Shown one piece after another: positions 1 to 11,693 of a stretch of DNA of 64,000 nt (positions within the stretch are counted from its first letter, which is position 1; the number at the start of each line of letters is the position of its first letter). Below the pieces are notes generated by a model. That model saw only the letters and a list, made by a program, of their open reading frames with translations. It searched no databases and was not told the DNA's origin. The stretch is from positions 124,001-188,000 of the forward strand of contig JBMOGA010000001.1 of assembly GCA_049318625.1 (NCBI GenBank), given 5' to 3'. Source of the DNA: JBMOGA01 sp049318625 (lineage in GTDB: Bacteria; Pseudomonadota; Alphaproteobacteria; Rhizobiales; Hyphomicrobiaceae). The translations under genes and the position numbers were made by a program.

Positions 1-28
1 CCGCGGGATGGATGATCTTGGCCAGATT

Positions 29-59
29 CCGGTTCCCGCACAGAGGGTCTGGGAACCGG
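29..59. repeat. Perfect inverted repeat CCGGTTCCC/GGGAACCGG
   Basis: Two 9-base arms (29-37 and 51-59) are exact reverse complements separated by 13 bases. No T-run follows on either strand, so it is not an obvious intrinsic terminator. It could be a protein-binding dyad or the end of a gene lying to the left of the window. Confidence 0.5.
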
Positions 60-464
60 GTCCAGATCCGGGGCATGACTGCTGCATTTCCCGCAATAAA
101 GAATGGGTCCTTTTATGATCCGAGACAAATATTCGATCGTTCAGGTTCTGATCGGCCGACGCCCCATTCCACTCCGATGATCGAGAAGCTGTGGATAACG
201 CAGCCGCCGATGGCCTGGATTGCATTCCCGCCGACCGATCCCGCCAACTCGCGGATGGCTGATCCAAACACGGCCTGCTCCACAACGGGACGAGGGCTGC
301 GCCGTATCAGAACGGTCCGCACATTGTGCCTTTTCGATGCGAAGATCGCGACCGGCGCCCGGCGCGCCCCGTTGCGCGCGGGCATTTCCGAATTGCCCCG
401 CGGCGCTTTTGCGCAATCAACCAAGGTTCACCATCAAACCGCGCTTTTGCCGGGTTGTTTCCTT

Positions 465-492
465 TTGCAATCTGCGGCGCTTTGGGTATATG
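465..492 (+). promoter_or_regulatory. Possible sigma-70 promoter of the H-NS-like gene
   Basis: A TTGCAA box (465-470) is followed after 16 bases by TATATG (487-492), each matching four of six consensus positions. The start codon is 60 bases downstream. This is only a visual match. Confidence 0.3.
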
Positions 493-551
493 CGATCTCT
501 CGATCGAAATTGGACCTCGGCGCCCAAGCGCCGCAGCGGAAAGAGGAACAG

Positions 552-875
552 ATGGCTGCCGTCAATATCGACAAGTTGTCGCTCAAGGAGTTGGTCGATC
601 TCGAAGGGCGCGTTCAAAAGGCTATTTCTGCGGCGCGCGAGCGCGAGCGCGGCGAGATCAAGCAGAAAGTCGAAGCCCTGGTGACGGGTGCCGGTTTCTC
701 TCTCGGCGAACTGTTCGGCGGCCGGGGCGCACCGCGGGGCGGCAAGAATACATCGGCCAAGTTCATCAATCCCGAGAACCGGAACGAGACCTGGACGGGG
801 CGGGGCCGCAAGCCGAATTGGCTGGTGGCCAAGCTCGCCAAAGGTGCTTCACTGGACGATTTCTCCGCGCGCTGA
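552..875 (+). CDS. H-NS family nucleoid-associated protein
   Basis: This 107-residue protein has the layout of short proteobacterial H-NS-like proteins. Residues 1-45 form a basic coiled-coil oligomerisation region (LKELVDLEGRVQKAIS onward). A Gly-rich linker follows, and the C-terminal part has the H-NS signature around KFINPENRNETWTGRGRKPN with WL a few residues later. Family members bind AT-rich DNA and silence genes, often horizontally acquired ones. The ATG at 552 is preferred over longer frames because GGAAAGAGGA lies just upstream and homology begins there. The gene stands alone and is followed by an intrinsic terminator at 903-929. A specific target or a MvaT/Bv3F subtype cannot be told from sequence. 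Confidence 0.85.
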   Translation: MAAVNIDKLSLKELVDLEGRVQKAISAARERERGEIKQKVEALVTGAGFSLGELFGGRGAPRGGKNTSAKFINPENRNETWTGRGRKPNWLVAKLAKGASLDDFSAR

Positions 876-902
876 GCCCGGACCCGGTGGGACGATCGTG
901 GG

Positions 903-929
903 GCCGCCGAAACCTCTCGGCGGCTTTTT
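903..929 (+). terminator. Intrinsic terminator after the H-NS-like gene
   Basis: The arms GCCGCCGA (903-910) and TCGGCGGC (917-924) form a GC-rich 8-bp stem with a 6-base loop, followed directly by TTTTT. It lies 28 bases after the stop codon and is a textbook Rho-independent terminator. Confidence 0.9.
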
Positions 930-1149
930 CGCGTTCGGGTCCACCGATCCAACGGGCCGCGGCAATCTCATAGGCCGCGCGGGGACGGGCCAGGGTTCGA
1001 CGCCAGCCAACCCGCGCCCATCTGCCGGAGTTCACGCCACGCCATGGTCGCCGTCGGATCATCAGTGGCACGATTATTGCTGCTCGAACGGCAAGTGCCA
1101 ATCGGCCGCGATCGCGCCGCGGCACCATTGCCTGATCGGGAGAACGACG

Positions 1150-1476
1150 ATGGATCAACCCAGCACCATCGCGGAGCGGCGCCGGAGCGCTCGCCGGCGC
1201 CAATTGAAGGCGTCGACCATCGTACTGCAGAACCTGCAGTCGACATACAAATGCGTCACTAGGAATGTGTCGCCGGACGGGGCGGGGCTCGAATTCGTCG
1301 GCAGCATGCCCGAACTGCCGCCAGCCTTCACGCTCGTGATCGACAGCGACGAGATCGAACAGGACTGCCTGCTCGTCTGGCTGACCGGTCAACGGGCCGG
1401 CGTCGCTTTCACCGGGCCACCGCGATCCTCGGTGCGACGGCGGCGCAAGGCCGCGTCAGCACCCACGGAGTGGTAG
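1150..1476 (+). CDS. PilZ domain protein (putative c-di-GMP receptor)
   Basis: This 108-residue protein is essentially one PilZ domain. The arginine-rich c-di-GMP motif is at residues 10-17 (RRRSARRR) and the second motif N-x-S-x-x-G at about residues 39-44 (NVSPDG), followed by beta-strand sequence ending in a basic tail. Stand-alone PilZ proteins act as adaptors that read cyclic di-GMP; no partner is encoded next to it. The ATG at 1150 is chosen because the domain starts a few residues later and the longer open frame upstream has no similarity to anything. The presence of both binding motifs favours real c-di-GMP binding, but that is inference. Confidence 0.75.
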   Translation: MDQPSTIAERRRSARRRQLKASTIVLQNLQSTYKCVTRNVSPDGAGLEFVGSMPELPPAFTLVIDSDEIEQDCLLVWLTGQRAGVAFTGPPRSSVRRRRKAASAPTEW

Positions 1477-1725
1477 GTCGTTCCGCCGTTCAAGCACCGG
1501 CCGGCCGGACCACCCCGAACCGGCGCATCTGACGTACCAGACGCAGCACCCGCCAAAGCCGCCGGCGATCTCGGCGATCGAGGCAGATGCAGCAACAGCA
1601 CAAGGTTGGCCGCCGCGCGGTCCTTGCAAGGCCAAGCAGCAGGTTGTCGCGCCTCCGACCGGGGATCGCATCCGTCATGAACCAATCATGGGTGGTCGGG
1701 GGCAGGCCGGCAAGTGGGCGGGCCG

Positions 1726-2469
1726 CTATTGTCCGCCGTAGGGCGGGCGGGGAATGTTCTGATGGGCCTTTTTCAAGGCATTCGACCAGCGCTCCCGCAG
1801 ATCGTGGAAGTAGGGCTCGCCGGCTTCGATACGCCGATTGACTTCCCAGGTCAGGGCGTCGCGTCTGAGGACGACGAAATCGACCGGCAGGCCGACGCCG
1901 AGGTTCGAGCGCATGGTCGAATCCATCGAGATGAGGCCCAGTTTCAGGGCGTCGTACATCTCGGTTTCGTAGGTCACGGCACGGTCCAGAATCGGCTTGC
2001 CGTATTTGTGCTCGCCGATTTGGAGGAACGGGGAGTCCGGGGTGGCTTCGATGAAATTGCCGGCCTTGTAGAGCATGAACAGGCGGGGATCGCGGCCCTT
2101 CATCTGGCCGGCGAGCAGCACAGAAACGTCGAACGACGCCTGGTGTTGCTGGAGGGATGGCCCGTCGGTCTCGAACACCTTGCGGATGGCGCGGCCGACC
2201 AGTCCGGCGGCCTGGAACATCCCGGTCGCATCGACGAGCCGCTGGCGATCACCCGTCTCGGGGTCCTCGAGCCCCTCGCGAATGTGCGACAGAATCGACT
2301 GGCTGATCGAAAGATTGCCGGCGGTTGCAATGGCGGCCACGAACTCGCCCGGCCGCTCGAACAGGTGGAGTTTGCGAAAGGTCGCGATGTTGTCGAGGCC
2401 AGCGTTGGTGCGCGTGTCGGCCATCATCACCAGCCCTTCGCGGACCAGAATGCCCACGCAATAGGTCAT
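1726..2469 (-). CDS. Anbu-type proteasome-like peptidase (ancestral beta subunit)
   Basis: This 247-residue protein begins Met-Thr-Tyr-Cys-Val-Gly, and the ADTRTNAGLDNI stretch is typical of Anbu/HslV-like Ntn hydrolases. In this family the Thr after the initiator Met is the N-terminal nucleophile. The start at 2469 is supported by GGGAGG eight bases upstream and by the need to expose that Thr; the longer frame to 2553 would bury it under 28 residues. Anbu assembles into open-ring or helical oligomers in the cytoplasm, with unclear substrates. The usual neighbours (alpha-E protein, circularly permuted ATP-grasp ligase, transglutaminase-like peptidase) are absent here; it is divergent from carB. 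Confidence 0.85.
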   Translation of the reverse strand: MTYCVGILVREGLVMMADTRTNAGLDNIATFRKLHLFERPGEFVAAIATAGNLSISQSILSHIREGLEDPETGDRQRLVDATGMFQAAGLVGRAIRKVFETDGPSLQQHQASFDVSVLLAGQMKGRDPRLFMLYKAGNFIEATPDSPFLQIGEHKYGKPILDRAVTYETEMYDALKLGLISMDSTMRSNLGVGLPVDFVVLRRDALTWEVNRRIEAGEPYFHDLRERWSNALKKAHQNIPRPPYGGQ

Positions 2470-2648
2470 CGTCGCCTCCCTCATCCCCGAACCGTACCTA
2501 ACCGCGAATCGATCGGGCCGCCACAATCGGCCGACGATTGATGAAGCTTTCATGACGGCCGGAGGCCGGACGGCCGGTGCATATCGCGTCGCGCGACATG
2601 TCGACGGCCCTTCCCATCGCGCGCCCCATCGATTAATAGGCGGGCGCC

Positions 2649-5930
<3,282 letters not shown>

Positions 5931-5932
5931 TC

Positions 5933-6011
5933 TCGGTTCAACTTTCGAACCGAAGGCTGGTCAAACCTCCCGCTGTGAGTGACACTTGACACCCGGGCGC
6001 TCTTGCCCGGG
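5933..6011 (+). promoter_or_regulatory. greA leader with two hairpins
   Basis: Between carB and greA there are two inverted repeats: TCGGTTC/GAACCGA (5933-5953) and CCCGGGC/GCCCGGG (5992-6011, 6-base loop). The second lies just ahead of the GAGGAG ribosome binding site at 6017-6022. Neither carries a T-run, so they may be weak terminators of carB or structure in the greA leader. Confidence 0.35.
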
Positions 6012-6031
6012 CTCCCGAGGAGACGTTAGCA

Positions 6032-6511
6032 ATGTCGACGGAACGCGTGCCCATGACACTTGAGGGGTACCAGAAGCTCGAGGTCGAGTTGCATCGCCTC
6101 AAGTCCGTCGAACGCCCGCGCATCATCCAGGCGATCGCGGAGGCGCGCGCCCACGGCGACCTTTCCGAGAACGCGGAATACCATTCGGCCAAAGAGGCAC
6201 AGGGCCTCAACGAGGCGAAGGTTGCCGATCTCGAGGACAAGCTTTCGCGCGCCGAGGTCATCGAGCCCGCCAAACTGTCGGGTGAGGCGGTGAAGTTCGG
6301 CGCGACCGTCAGCCTGATCGACGAGGATACCGACGAGAAGGTGACCTACAAGATCGTCGGCGATCTCGAGGCCAACGTCCGCGAGGGCAAGATTTCGATC
6401 TCGTCTCCGATCGCGCGCGCGCTGATCGGCAAGTCCAAGGGCGACACGGCCGAGGCGACGACGCCGAAAGGTCCGCGCTCCTACGAGATCGTCAAGGTCG
6501 AGTGGAAATAG
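6032..6511 (+). CDS. greA: Transcription elongation factor GreA
   Basis: GreA enters the RNA polymerase secondary channel and stimulates cleavage of backtracked RNA. The protein is 159 residues, the normal length. Residues 1-80 form the antiparallel coiled coil, with the conserved tip and flanks AHGDLSENAEYHSAKE at about residues 44-59, including the acidic residues that coordinate the catalytic metal. Residues 85-159 form the FKBP-like domain ending GPRSYEIVKVEW. The ATG is preceded by GAGGAG at 6017-6022. The carB-greA order is common in this group of bacteria. Confidence 0.97.
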   Translation: MSTERVPMTLEGYQKLEVELHRLKSVERPRIIQAIAEARAHGDLSENAEYHSAKEAQGLNEAKVADLEDKLSRAEVIEPAKLSGEAVKFGATVSLIDEDTDEKVTYKIVGDLEANVREGKISISSPIARALIGKSKGDTAEATTPKGPRSYEIVKVEWK

Positions 6512-6525
6512 ACCGCCAACGGAGG

Positions 6526-6551
6526 CGGGGTGTCGATCACCTGTCACCCCG
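6526..6551. terminator. Hairpin in the convergent greA / Lrp gap
   Basis: The arms CGGGGTG (6526-6532) and CACCCCG (6545-6551) pair perfectly around a 12-base loop. It sits between two convergent genes, where a shared terminator is expected, but no T-run follows on either side. Confidence 0.4.
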
Positions 6552-6604
6552 TCCTATCTGCCAGCTGAATGACCCGACGACGACCCGGGCCGTCCCCTGA
6601 AGGT

Positions 6605-7084
6605 TCAGGCCTCTCGGACGACGATCGGCAGCCCGGTCTCTTCCTTGACCCGGCGGATCGCGAGCGATGTTTTCACGGTCGCGACATTGGGCGCCGCGGT
6701 CAGGTCGCGCGTGACGAAGTCGTGGAATGCCGTCAGATCGGGGGCCACGCATTTCAATATGAAGTCCGTTTCGCCGGACATCATGTGGCATTCGCGAACC
6801 AGCGGCCAAGCGAGCACCCGGTTCTCGAAGGCGCGCAGATCCGCTTCCGCTTGACTGTGCAGGCCGACCATGGCGAAGGCGGTCAGGTCAAAGCCGAGCA
6901 GCTTGGGGTCGAGACGGGCGTTGTAGCCCAGAATGAAGCCCTGCTCCTCGAGGGTTCGGACCCGGCGCAGGCACGGCGGGGGCGTAATCCCGATCCTCTG
7001 AGCCAAGGCCACATTCGTGATCCGGCCGTCGCCTTGGAGTTCCTTCAGGATGCGCAGATCGATGGCGTCGAGACGGTGAGGCAT
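6605..7084 (-). CDS. Lrp/AsnC family transcriptional regulator
   Basis: This protein of 159 residues has an N-terminal winged helix-turn-helix (LDAIDLRILKELQGDGRITN, then PPPCLRRVRTLEEQGFI) and a C-terminal RAM/ligand-binding domain with the GETDFILK segment. Such proteins form octamers that sense amino acids and act locally or globally. The start at 7084 (MPHRLDAIDLRIL) fits the family; an alternative ATG at 7147 would add 21 Pro/Asp-rich residues without similarity. It is convergent with greA and divergent from the ELM1-like gene; a regulated target cannot be inferred with confidence. Confidence 0.9.
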   Translation of the reverse strand: MPHRLDAIDLRILKELQGDGRITNVALAQRIGITPPPCLRRVRTLEEQGFILGYNARLDPKLLGFDLTAFAMVGLHSQAEADLRAFENRVLAWPLVRECHMMSGETDFILKCVAPDLTAFHDFVTRDLTAAPNVATVKTSLAIRRVKEETGLPIVVREA

Positions 7085-7205
7085 CGCGGGTTCCGGATGG
7101 TCCAGGATCGGCGGATGGCCCGGATCATAGGGGTCCCGGTCGGGCATTCAAGGCGCGGCGTGGGCGACCATCGACTTTGTCCGCGCCATCCGGCAAAAGC
7201 CCGCC

Positions 7206-8216
7206 ATGAATAGTGACAGCGTTCGACCGATGGCAGGGCTTGCCGCCTGGGTCATCACACGAGACCGGGCGGGCAATCTCTCGCAGGCGCGCGGCCTGAC
7301 TGAGGCACTCGGGCTCGTGCCCGAAATCAAGTTGATCGCGCCCGCCGGCTTGGCCCAGTTGCTGGCGCCGTATGGATCGCCACCAAGAGCCGAACACTTC
7401 GGCAAGCCCGGCACCCGGTTTGCGCCGCCGTGGCCACCGGTGGCGATCGGGATCGGGCGCACGGCCGTACCCTACCTGCGTGCCATCCGGCGCGCCGCCG
7501 GTGCCACGACCTTCTCGATCCTGTTGATGGGGCCGCGCGCCTATCAGAGTGAAATGGATGTGGTCATCGTGCCCAACCACGACCGACGCGAGGGTGCGAA
7601 AATCATCTCGGCGCCGCTGGCCATGCACAGTTTCAGCCCGACACGCCTGGAGGCGCTGCGCGCGCGGCTGCCTCGAGACGTGACCGCTCTGCCGAGCCCC
7701 CGCGTCACGGTGGTGCTCGGCGGGCGGAACAAGGCCTTCAGGTATCCGCCGCGCGACCACGCCCGACTGGCCCGGGCGCTCGCCTCGCTGACGCGGCTGG
7801 GGTGCAGCTTCCTGGTCACGCCGTCGCGGCGCTCGCACCCCGAACTCATGGATGCCGTGCTCGAGGGCACAACTGGCGCACCACGCCTGATTTGGAACGG
7901 CGACGGCCACAACCCCTACCCGGAGTTCCTGGCGGCGGCGGACTTGCTGGTGGTGACCGGTGACAGCGCGAGCATGACCAGCGAGGCGATGGCGGCCGGG
8001 CGACCGCTGTTCGTTTTCGTGCCGGAGGGCACGCCGGGGAAGTTTGCGCGACTCCATACGGCGCTTTTCGCCACCGGCGTGGCCCGGCCGCTTCCCGACA
8101 CGGTCCAGGCCCTGGAGCTTTGGCCCGCGCAGGCTTTTTTTGCCACCGACGTAATCGCCCGCGAGGTCGAGCGGCGGTGGCGGCTGACGAGCCGAGCGGC
8201 AGCGCCTGGAGTTTGA
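7206..8216 (+). CDS. Mitochondrial fission ELM1 family protein
   Basis: This 336-residue protein resembles the bacterial members of the ELM1 family (nucleoside-diphosphate-sugar epimerase-like / glycosyltransferase-fold proteins). The N-terminus runs WVITRDRAGNLSQARGLTEA, a mid segment reads VTVVLGGRNKAFRY, and the C-terminal part VTGDSASMTSEAMAAGRPLF looks like a GT-B-type nucleotide-sugar pocket. In plants ELM1 recruits the dynamin DRP3 to mitochondria; the bacterial role is unknown, and an enzyme acting on envelope glycans is only a guess. The downstream CPBP gene starts 26 nt later on the same strand, suggesting co-transcription. Confidence 0.8.
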   Translation: MNSDSVRPMAGLAAWVITRDRAGNLSQARGLTEALGLVPEIKLIAPAGLAQLLAPYGSPPRAEHFGKPGTRFAPPWPPVAIGIGRTAVPYLRAIRRAAGATTFSILLMGPRAYQSEMDVVIVPNHDRREGAKIISAPLAMHSFSPTRLEALRARLPRDVTALPSPRVTVVLGGRNKAFRYPPRDHARLARALASLTRLGCSFLVTPSRRSHPELMDAVLEGTTGAPRLIWNGDGHNPYPEFLAAADLLVVTGDSASMTSEAMAAGRPLFVFVPEGTPGKFARLHTALFATGVARPLPDTVQALELWPAQAFFATDVIAREVERRWRLTSRAAAPGV

Positions 8217-8242
8217 CCCGCCACAGCGGAAAAGGACCGGCC

Positions 8243-8962
8243 TTGGATACGCCCACACACCTCCTCAGAGCCCACGGCAGCCTGGCGCCCGCGACACCCG
8301 TTGATGCGCGCAGCAGCGGGACCACCGTGCGTATGGCCGAACTGGCGATCCTGTTCCTCGGCGCACCCGCGGCGATGGCTTACGCGATCTTCGCGTTTCG
8401 CGTGCCTCTGTTTCTGGTGCTTCAACCCGTCCTGATCGGGCTGGTGGCGTTCATGCTGTGGGATCGCACGTTCTCATTGAAGCGCGAACTCGCGCGCGGG
8501 TTCGGCTTCGGCGAGGCCACCAGCATTCTTGCGATCTTCGCCGCCGTGGCGGCCCTCGTCACGTGGGCCACGCTGGAGCTGTTCCCGCATCTGTTCCTCA
8601 CGTTTCCGAGGCAGCGGCAACAGTTGTGGCAGTTCGTGATGGTCGCCTATCCGGTGCTCTCGGTGCTGGCGCAGGAACTGGTCTACCGGACCTTCTTTTT
8701 CCATCGCTACGGCGCCCTGTTCGGAACGCGGCGTTGGCTGGCGATCATCGTCAACGGCGCGCTGTTCGGCTTCGCCCACATCCTGTTCGGGAACTGGATC
8801 GCGGTGGTCGGTACGGCGCTTCTCGGAGCCTTGCTGGCCTGGCGCTATACCCGGACGCGGTCGTTCTGGGCGGTTTGGATCGAGCACACGCTCTACGGCT
8901 GGCTGGTGTTCACCGTGGGACTCGGTGGGTTTTTCTTCACCGGGATCGCGAGCGTTCGCTGA
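8243..8962 (+). CDS. CPBP family intramembrane metalloprotease-like protein
   Basis: The protein (239 residues from a TTG start) has about six membrane segments and the CPBP/ABI motifs: AQELVYRTFFFHRY (motif 1, normally EExxxR, here QExxxR), FGFAHILFGNW (FxxxH) and WIEHTLYG near the C-terminus. The family includes CAAX prenyl proteases and bacterial immunity or scaffold proteins. The TTG at 8243 is chosen because GGAAAAGGA lies at 8228-8236 and the previous gene ends at 8216; a longer frame overlaps that gene and ATG 8333 lacks a site. Replacement of the first catalytic Glu by Gln could weaken proteolysis. The substrate is unknown. Confidence 0.7.
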   Translation: MDTPTHLLRAHGSLAPATPVDARSSGTTVRMAELAILFLGAPAAMAYAIFAFRVPLFLVLQPVLIGLVAFMLWDRTFSLKRELARGFGFGEATSILAIFAAVAALVTWATLELFPHLFLTFPRQRQQLWQFVMVAYPVLSVLAQELVYRTFFFHRYGALFGTRRWLAIIVNGALFGFAHILFGNWIAVVGTALLGALLAWRYTRTRSFWAVWIEHTLYGWLVFTVGLGGFFFTGIASVR

Positions 8963-8978
8963 ACGGCCACCGGCACGC

Positions 8979-9650
8979 TCAGTTGTCGTTGGCGCTGGCC
9001 GGCGGGGCCACGGCCATCCAATCCTCCAAGGCCTCGATCAGCCCGTCCAGCGGCCGGTAACCGTTGGTCACCAGCGCATACTCGTCGCCGCCGCGCGAGG
9101 CGAGCAGGGCAGGAAACCCCTGGATTCCAGCCTGCTGGGCAACCAGGAAATCCCGGAACGTCGCGTTCTTGATATCGGGCGAGACGATGGCCTCGACGAA
9201 GGCCGGGCGATCGAACCCTTCCTCGGCGGCGATATCGACGAGCACTTCGGCGTTGGTGGTGTCGCGGTTCGCCCCATAGAAGCCGCGCTGGACGGCCGCC
9301 ATGTAGCCGAGCGCCTTCGGGGTGTTGAGGGTGCGGGCGACGACGACGGCACGGCAGGCGGGCTCGGTGTCGTAGGTGAAGGTTTCGCGATCGAAGAACG
9401 CGAAGTCGAACGGCTGACCCGTCGCCGCGCCGACGCGGGTCCAGGCGTTGCGAATGTATTCGCGATCCTGCTCGCGCATCGCTTGAGTATTGCCGGCACG
9501 CAGCCCGCCCATGAGCAGGCGGATGGGAAGCCGATCGCCGAAATGCGCGGCGACTGCGCCGATGACGGGAGAGAACCCGTAGCACCACGAGCACATCGGG
9601 TCGGCGACGTAGAGGAGGTGGGGATTGTGGACACTGCTTTGGGTCATCAT
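8979..9650 (-). CDS. DsbA family thioredoxin-fold oxidoreductase
   Basis: The protein has 223 residues and begins close to a thioredoxin-fold strand followed by the redox motif CSWC (in DPMCSWCYGF). A helical insertion follows, and the cis-Pro region is at IQGFPALL near residue 165, as in DsbA/FrnE-like cytoplasmic proteins. There is no signal peptide, so it probably acts in the cytoplasm, unlike classical DsbA. The ATG at 9650 has GGAG ten bases upstream, and a second ATG follows immediately; the longer frame to 9671 lacks a site. It is convergent with the CPBP gene and divergent from ettA. Its physiological substrate is not evident. Confidence 0.85.
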   Translation of the reverse strand: MMTQSSVHNPHLLYVADPMCSWCYGFSPVIGAVAAHFGDRLPIRLLMGGLRAGNTQAMREQDREYIRNAWTRVGAATGQPFDFAFFDRETFTYDTEPACRAVVVARTLNTPKALGYMAAVQRGFYGANRDTTNAEVLVDIAAEEGFDRPAFVEAIVSPDIKNATFRDFLVAQQAGIQGFPALLASRGGDEYALVTNGYRPLDGLIEALEDWMAVAPPASANDN

Positions 9651-9779
9651 CGCATCATCGCTCCGAACCATTCACGAGGCAAACCGCGATTTGGTACGTG
9701 CCGCGGCGTTGTGCGCGCCGCGGCAATCGGATAGAAGCGCAGCCGATCCCATCCTTTCCCGCGAAGGACGCGCCGCGCC

Positions 9780-11438
9780 ATGGCGAACCCGCAATACGTC
9801 TATCACATGCACAAGCTCTCCAAGACCTATCCGGGGGGCAAGCAGGTTCTGAAAGACATCTCACTGTCGTTCTTTCCGGGCGCCAAGATCGGCGTCGTCG
9901 GCCTCAACGGTGCCGGCAAATCGACGCTGCTCAAGATCATGGCCGGCACCGTCGACGACTTCCTCGGCGAGGCGCGCCCGGCCGACGGCATCAAGGTCGG
10001 TTACCTGCCGCAGGAGCCGGAACTCGATCCCGACAAGGACGTGCTCGGCAACGCCATGGAAGGCGTCGCCGAGAAGAAGGCCATCCTCGATCGCTACAAC
10101 GAGATCGCCGCCACTTATTCCGAAGAAACCGCCGACGAGATGACGGCGCTGCAGGACCAGATCGACGCCCAGAACCTGTGGGACCTCGACGCCCAGGTCG
10201 AGCAGGCGCTCGACGCGCTGCGTTGCCCGCCGTCGGACGCCGACGTCACCAAGCTTTCGGGCGGCGAGAAGCGGCGCGTGGCGCTGACCGCGCTGCTGCT
10301 CTCCAAGCCCGACATCCTGCTGCTGGACGAGCCGACCAACCACCTCGACGCCGAGAGCGTCGCGTGGCTCGAGCGCTATCTCAAGGAGTACGAGGGCTGC
10401 GTGATCCTCGTCACCCACGACCGCTACTTCCTCGACAACATCACCGAGTGGACCCTCGAACTCGATCGCGGTCAGGGCGTGCCCTACAAGGGCAACTACT
10501 CGAGCTGGCTCGAGCAGAAGGCGAAACGCCTCGAGGTCGAGAAGGGCCAGGAGGAGAGCCGCCAGCGCGCACTCAGGCGCGAGCTCGAATGGATCCAGTC
10601 GAGCCCGAAGGCCCGTCAGGCCAAGTCCAAGGCCCGTATCCAGGCTTACGAGAAGATGGCCGAGGAGGCCGGACGCGAGGACGCCGGCCGCGCGACGATC
10701 CAGATCGCGACCGGTCCGCGGCTCGGCGGCGTGGTGGTCGAGGTCGAGGGGCTGCAGAAGGCCTTCGGCGACCGGCTGCTGATCGACGACCTTTCGTTCA
10801 AGCTGCCGCCCGGCGGCATCGTCGGCGTGATCGGGCCGAACGGCGCGGGCAAGACCACTCTGTTCAAGATGATCACCGGGCAGGAGCAGCCCGACAAGGG
10901 TACGATCCGCCTCGGCGAGACCGTGAAGGTCGCCTACGTCGACCAGAGCCGCGGCCACCTCGACGACAAGAAGACCGTCTGGGAGGAGATCTCGGGCGGC
11001 CTTGACCAGATGCTGCTCGGCGGCAAGCGGGAAGTGCCGAGCCGCGCCTACTGCGGCTGGTTCAACTTCAAGGGCGCCGATCAGCAGAAGAAGGTGGGGC
11101 TGTTGTCGGGCGGCGAGCGCAACCGCGTGCACCTCGCCAAGCTGCTCAAGGAAGGCGGCAACCTGCTGCTGCTCGACGAGCCGACCAACGATCTCGACAC
11201 AGAAACGCTCTCGAACCTCGAAGCCGCGCTCGAGGATTTCCCGGGCTGCGCCGTGGTGATCAGCCACGATCGGTTCTTCCTGGACCGGATCGCGACCCAC
11301 ATTCTGGCGTTCGAGGGCGACAGCCACGTCGAGTGGTTCGAGGGCAACTTCGCGGACTACGAGGAAGACAAGAAGCGCCGCCTCGGCGACGCCTCGGTCG
11401 AGCCGCACCGCATCAAGTTCAAGCGCTTCGAACGTTAG
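9780..11438 (+). CDS. ettA: Energy-dependent translational throttle protein EttA (ABC-F)
   Basis: This 552-residue ABC-F ATPase contains two nucleotide-binding domains and no membrane segment. NBD1 has Walker A GLNGAGKST (about residue 41), signature LSGGEKRRVAL and Walker B LLLDEPTNHLD; NBD2 has GPNGAGKTT (about 350), LSGGERNRVHL and LLLDEPTNDLD. The inter-domain linker (about 240-310) carries the charged coiled coil that contacts P-site tRNA. EttA binds the ribosomal E site and gates entry into elongation according to the ADP/ATP ratio. Length and the N-terminus YVYHMHKLSKTYPGGKQVL match EttA rather than Uup or resistance ABC-F proteins. Confidence 0.95.
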   Translation: MANPQYVYHMHKLSKTYPGGKQVLKDISLSFFPGAKIGVVGLNGAGKSTLLKIMAGTVDDFLGEARPADGIKVGYLPQEPELDPDKDVLGNAMEGVAEKKAILDRYNEIAATYSEETADEMTALQDQIDAQNLWDLDAQVEQALDALRCPPSDADVTKLSGGEKRRVALTALLLSKPDILLLDEPTNHLDAESVAWLERYLKEYEGCVILVTHDRYFLDNITEWTLELDRGQGVPYKGNYSSWLEQKAKRLEVEKGQEESRQRALRRELEWIQSSPKARQAKSKARIQAYEKMAEEAGREDAGRATIQIATGPRLGGVVVEVEGLQKAFGDRLLIDDLSFKLPPGGIVGVIGPNGAGKTTLFKMITGQEQPDKGTIRLGETVKVAYVDQSRGHLDDKKTVWEEISGGLDQMLLGGKREVPSRAYCGWFNFKGADQQKKVGLLSGGERNRVHLAKLLKEGGNLLLLDEPTNDLDTETLSNLEAALEDFPGCAVVISHDRFFLDRIATHILAFEGDSHVEWFEGNFADYEEDKKRRLGDASVEPHRIKFKRFER

Positions 11439-11550
11439 TCTGTCGGAGCGTTCACGACTTGCCAACCATCCCGACGGCCGGTTTCGTTGTCGAGGCCGTC
11501 GCGGCACGTTCCCTGCTTGTCAGGTCTCGGGAATGAGCCCGGGAGTCGCT

Positions 11551-11676
11551 ATGAGCCGACAGCAATCCGTTCCGAAGCGCCGTCAGTCCGGGGATCCGGC
11601 ACGGCGGCTGCAAAACATCGCGCTGTTCGCGATCGTGGTCGCGGTGGCCGTGCTTTGCCTGCGGGCATTGACCTGA
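11551..11676 (+). CDS. Small predicted membrane protein (41 aa)
   Basis: A 42-codon frame with GGGAG at 11541-11545, five bases before the ATG, encodes a basic N-terminus (SRQQSVPKRRQSG) followed by a single hydrophobic helix (NIALFAIVVAVAVLCLRAL). The layout is typical of single-pass inner-membrane microproteins. No family is recognised. It lies 112 nt after ettA on the same strand and ends 18 nt before a convergent gene. Confidence 0.5.
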   Translation: MSRQQSVPKRRQSGDPARRLQNIALFAIVVAVAVLCLRALT

Positions 11677-11693
11677 CGCGGGGCGGCGTCCGG

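Larger units (their letters stand above)
1..551. other. Upstream region of the H-NS-like gene, no convincing gene
   Basis: I see no convincing gene in this stretch. Several open frames cross it on both strands, but none has a recognisable domain, a good ribosome binding site or a biased composition. It holds a perfect 9-bp inverted repeat at 29-59, a single DnaA-box-like word at 190-198, and a plausible promoter for the downstream H-NS-like gene at 465-492. Confidence 0.5.

Noticed and set aside
190..198. TGTGGATAA, a perfect DnaA-box word
   Set aside because: Only one copy was seen, with no AT-rich unwinding region, no cluster and no origin-associated genes; a 9-mer occurs by chance in a window this size.
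113..424. 103-residue leftward open frame upstream of the H-NS-like gene
   Set aside because: No ribosome binding site, no recognisable domain, and competing open frames on both strands typical of GC-rich shadow ORFs.
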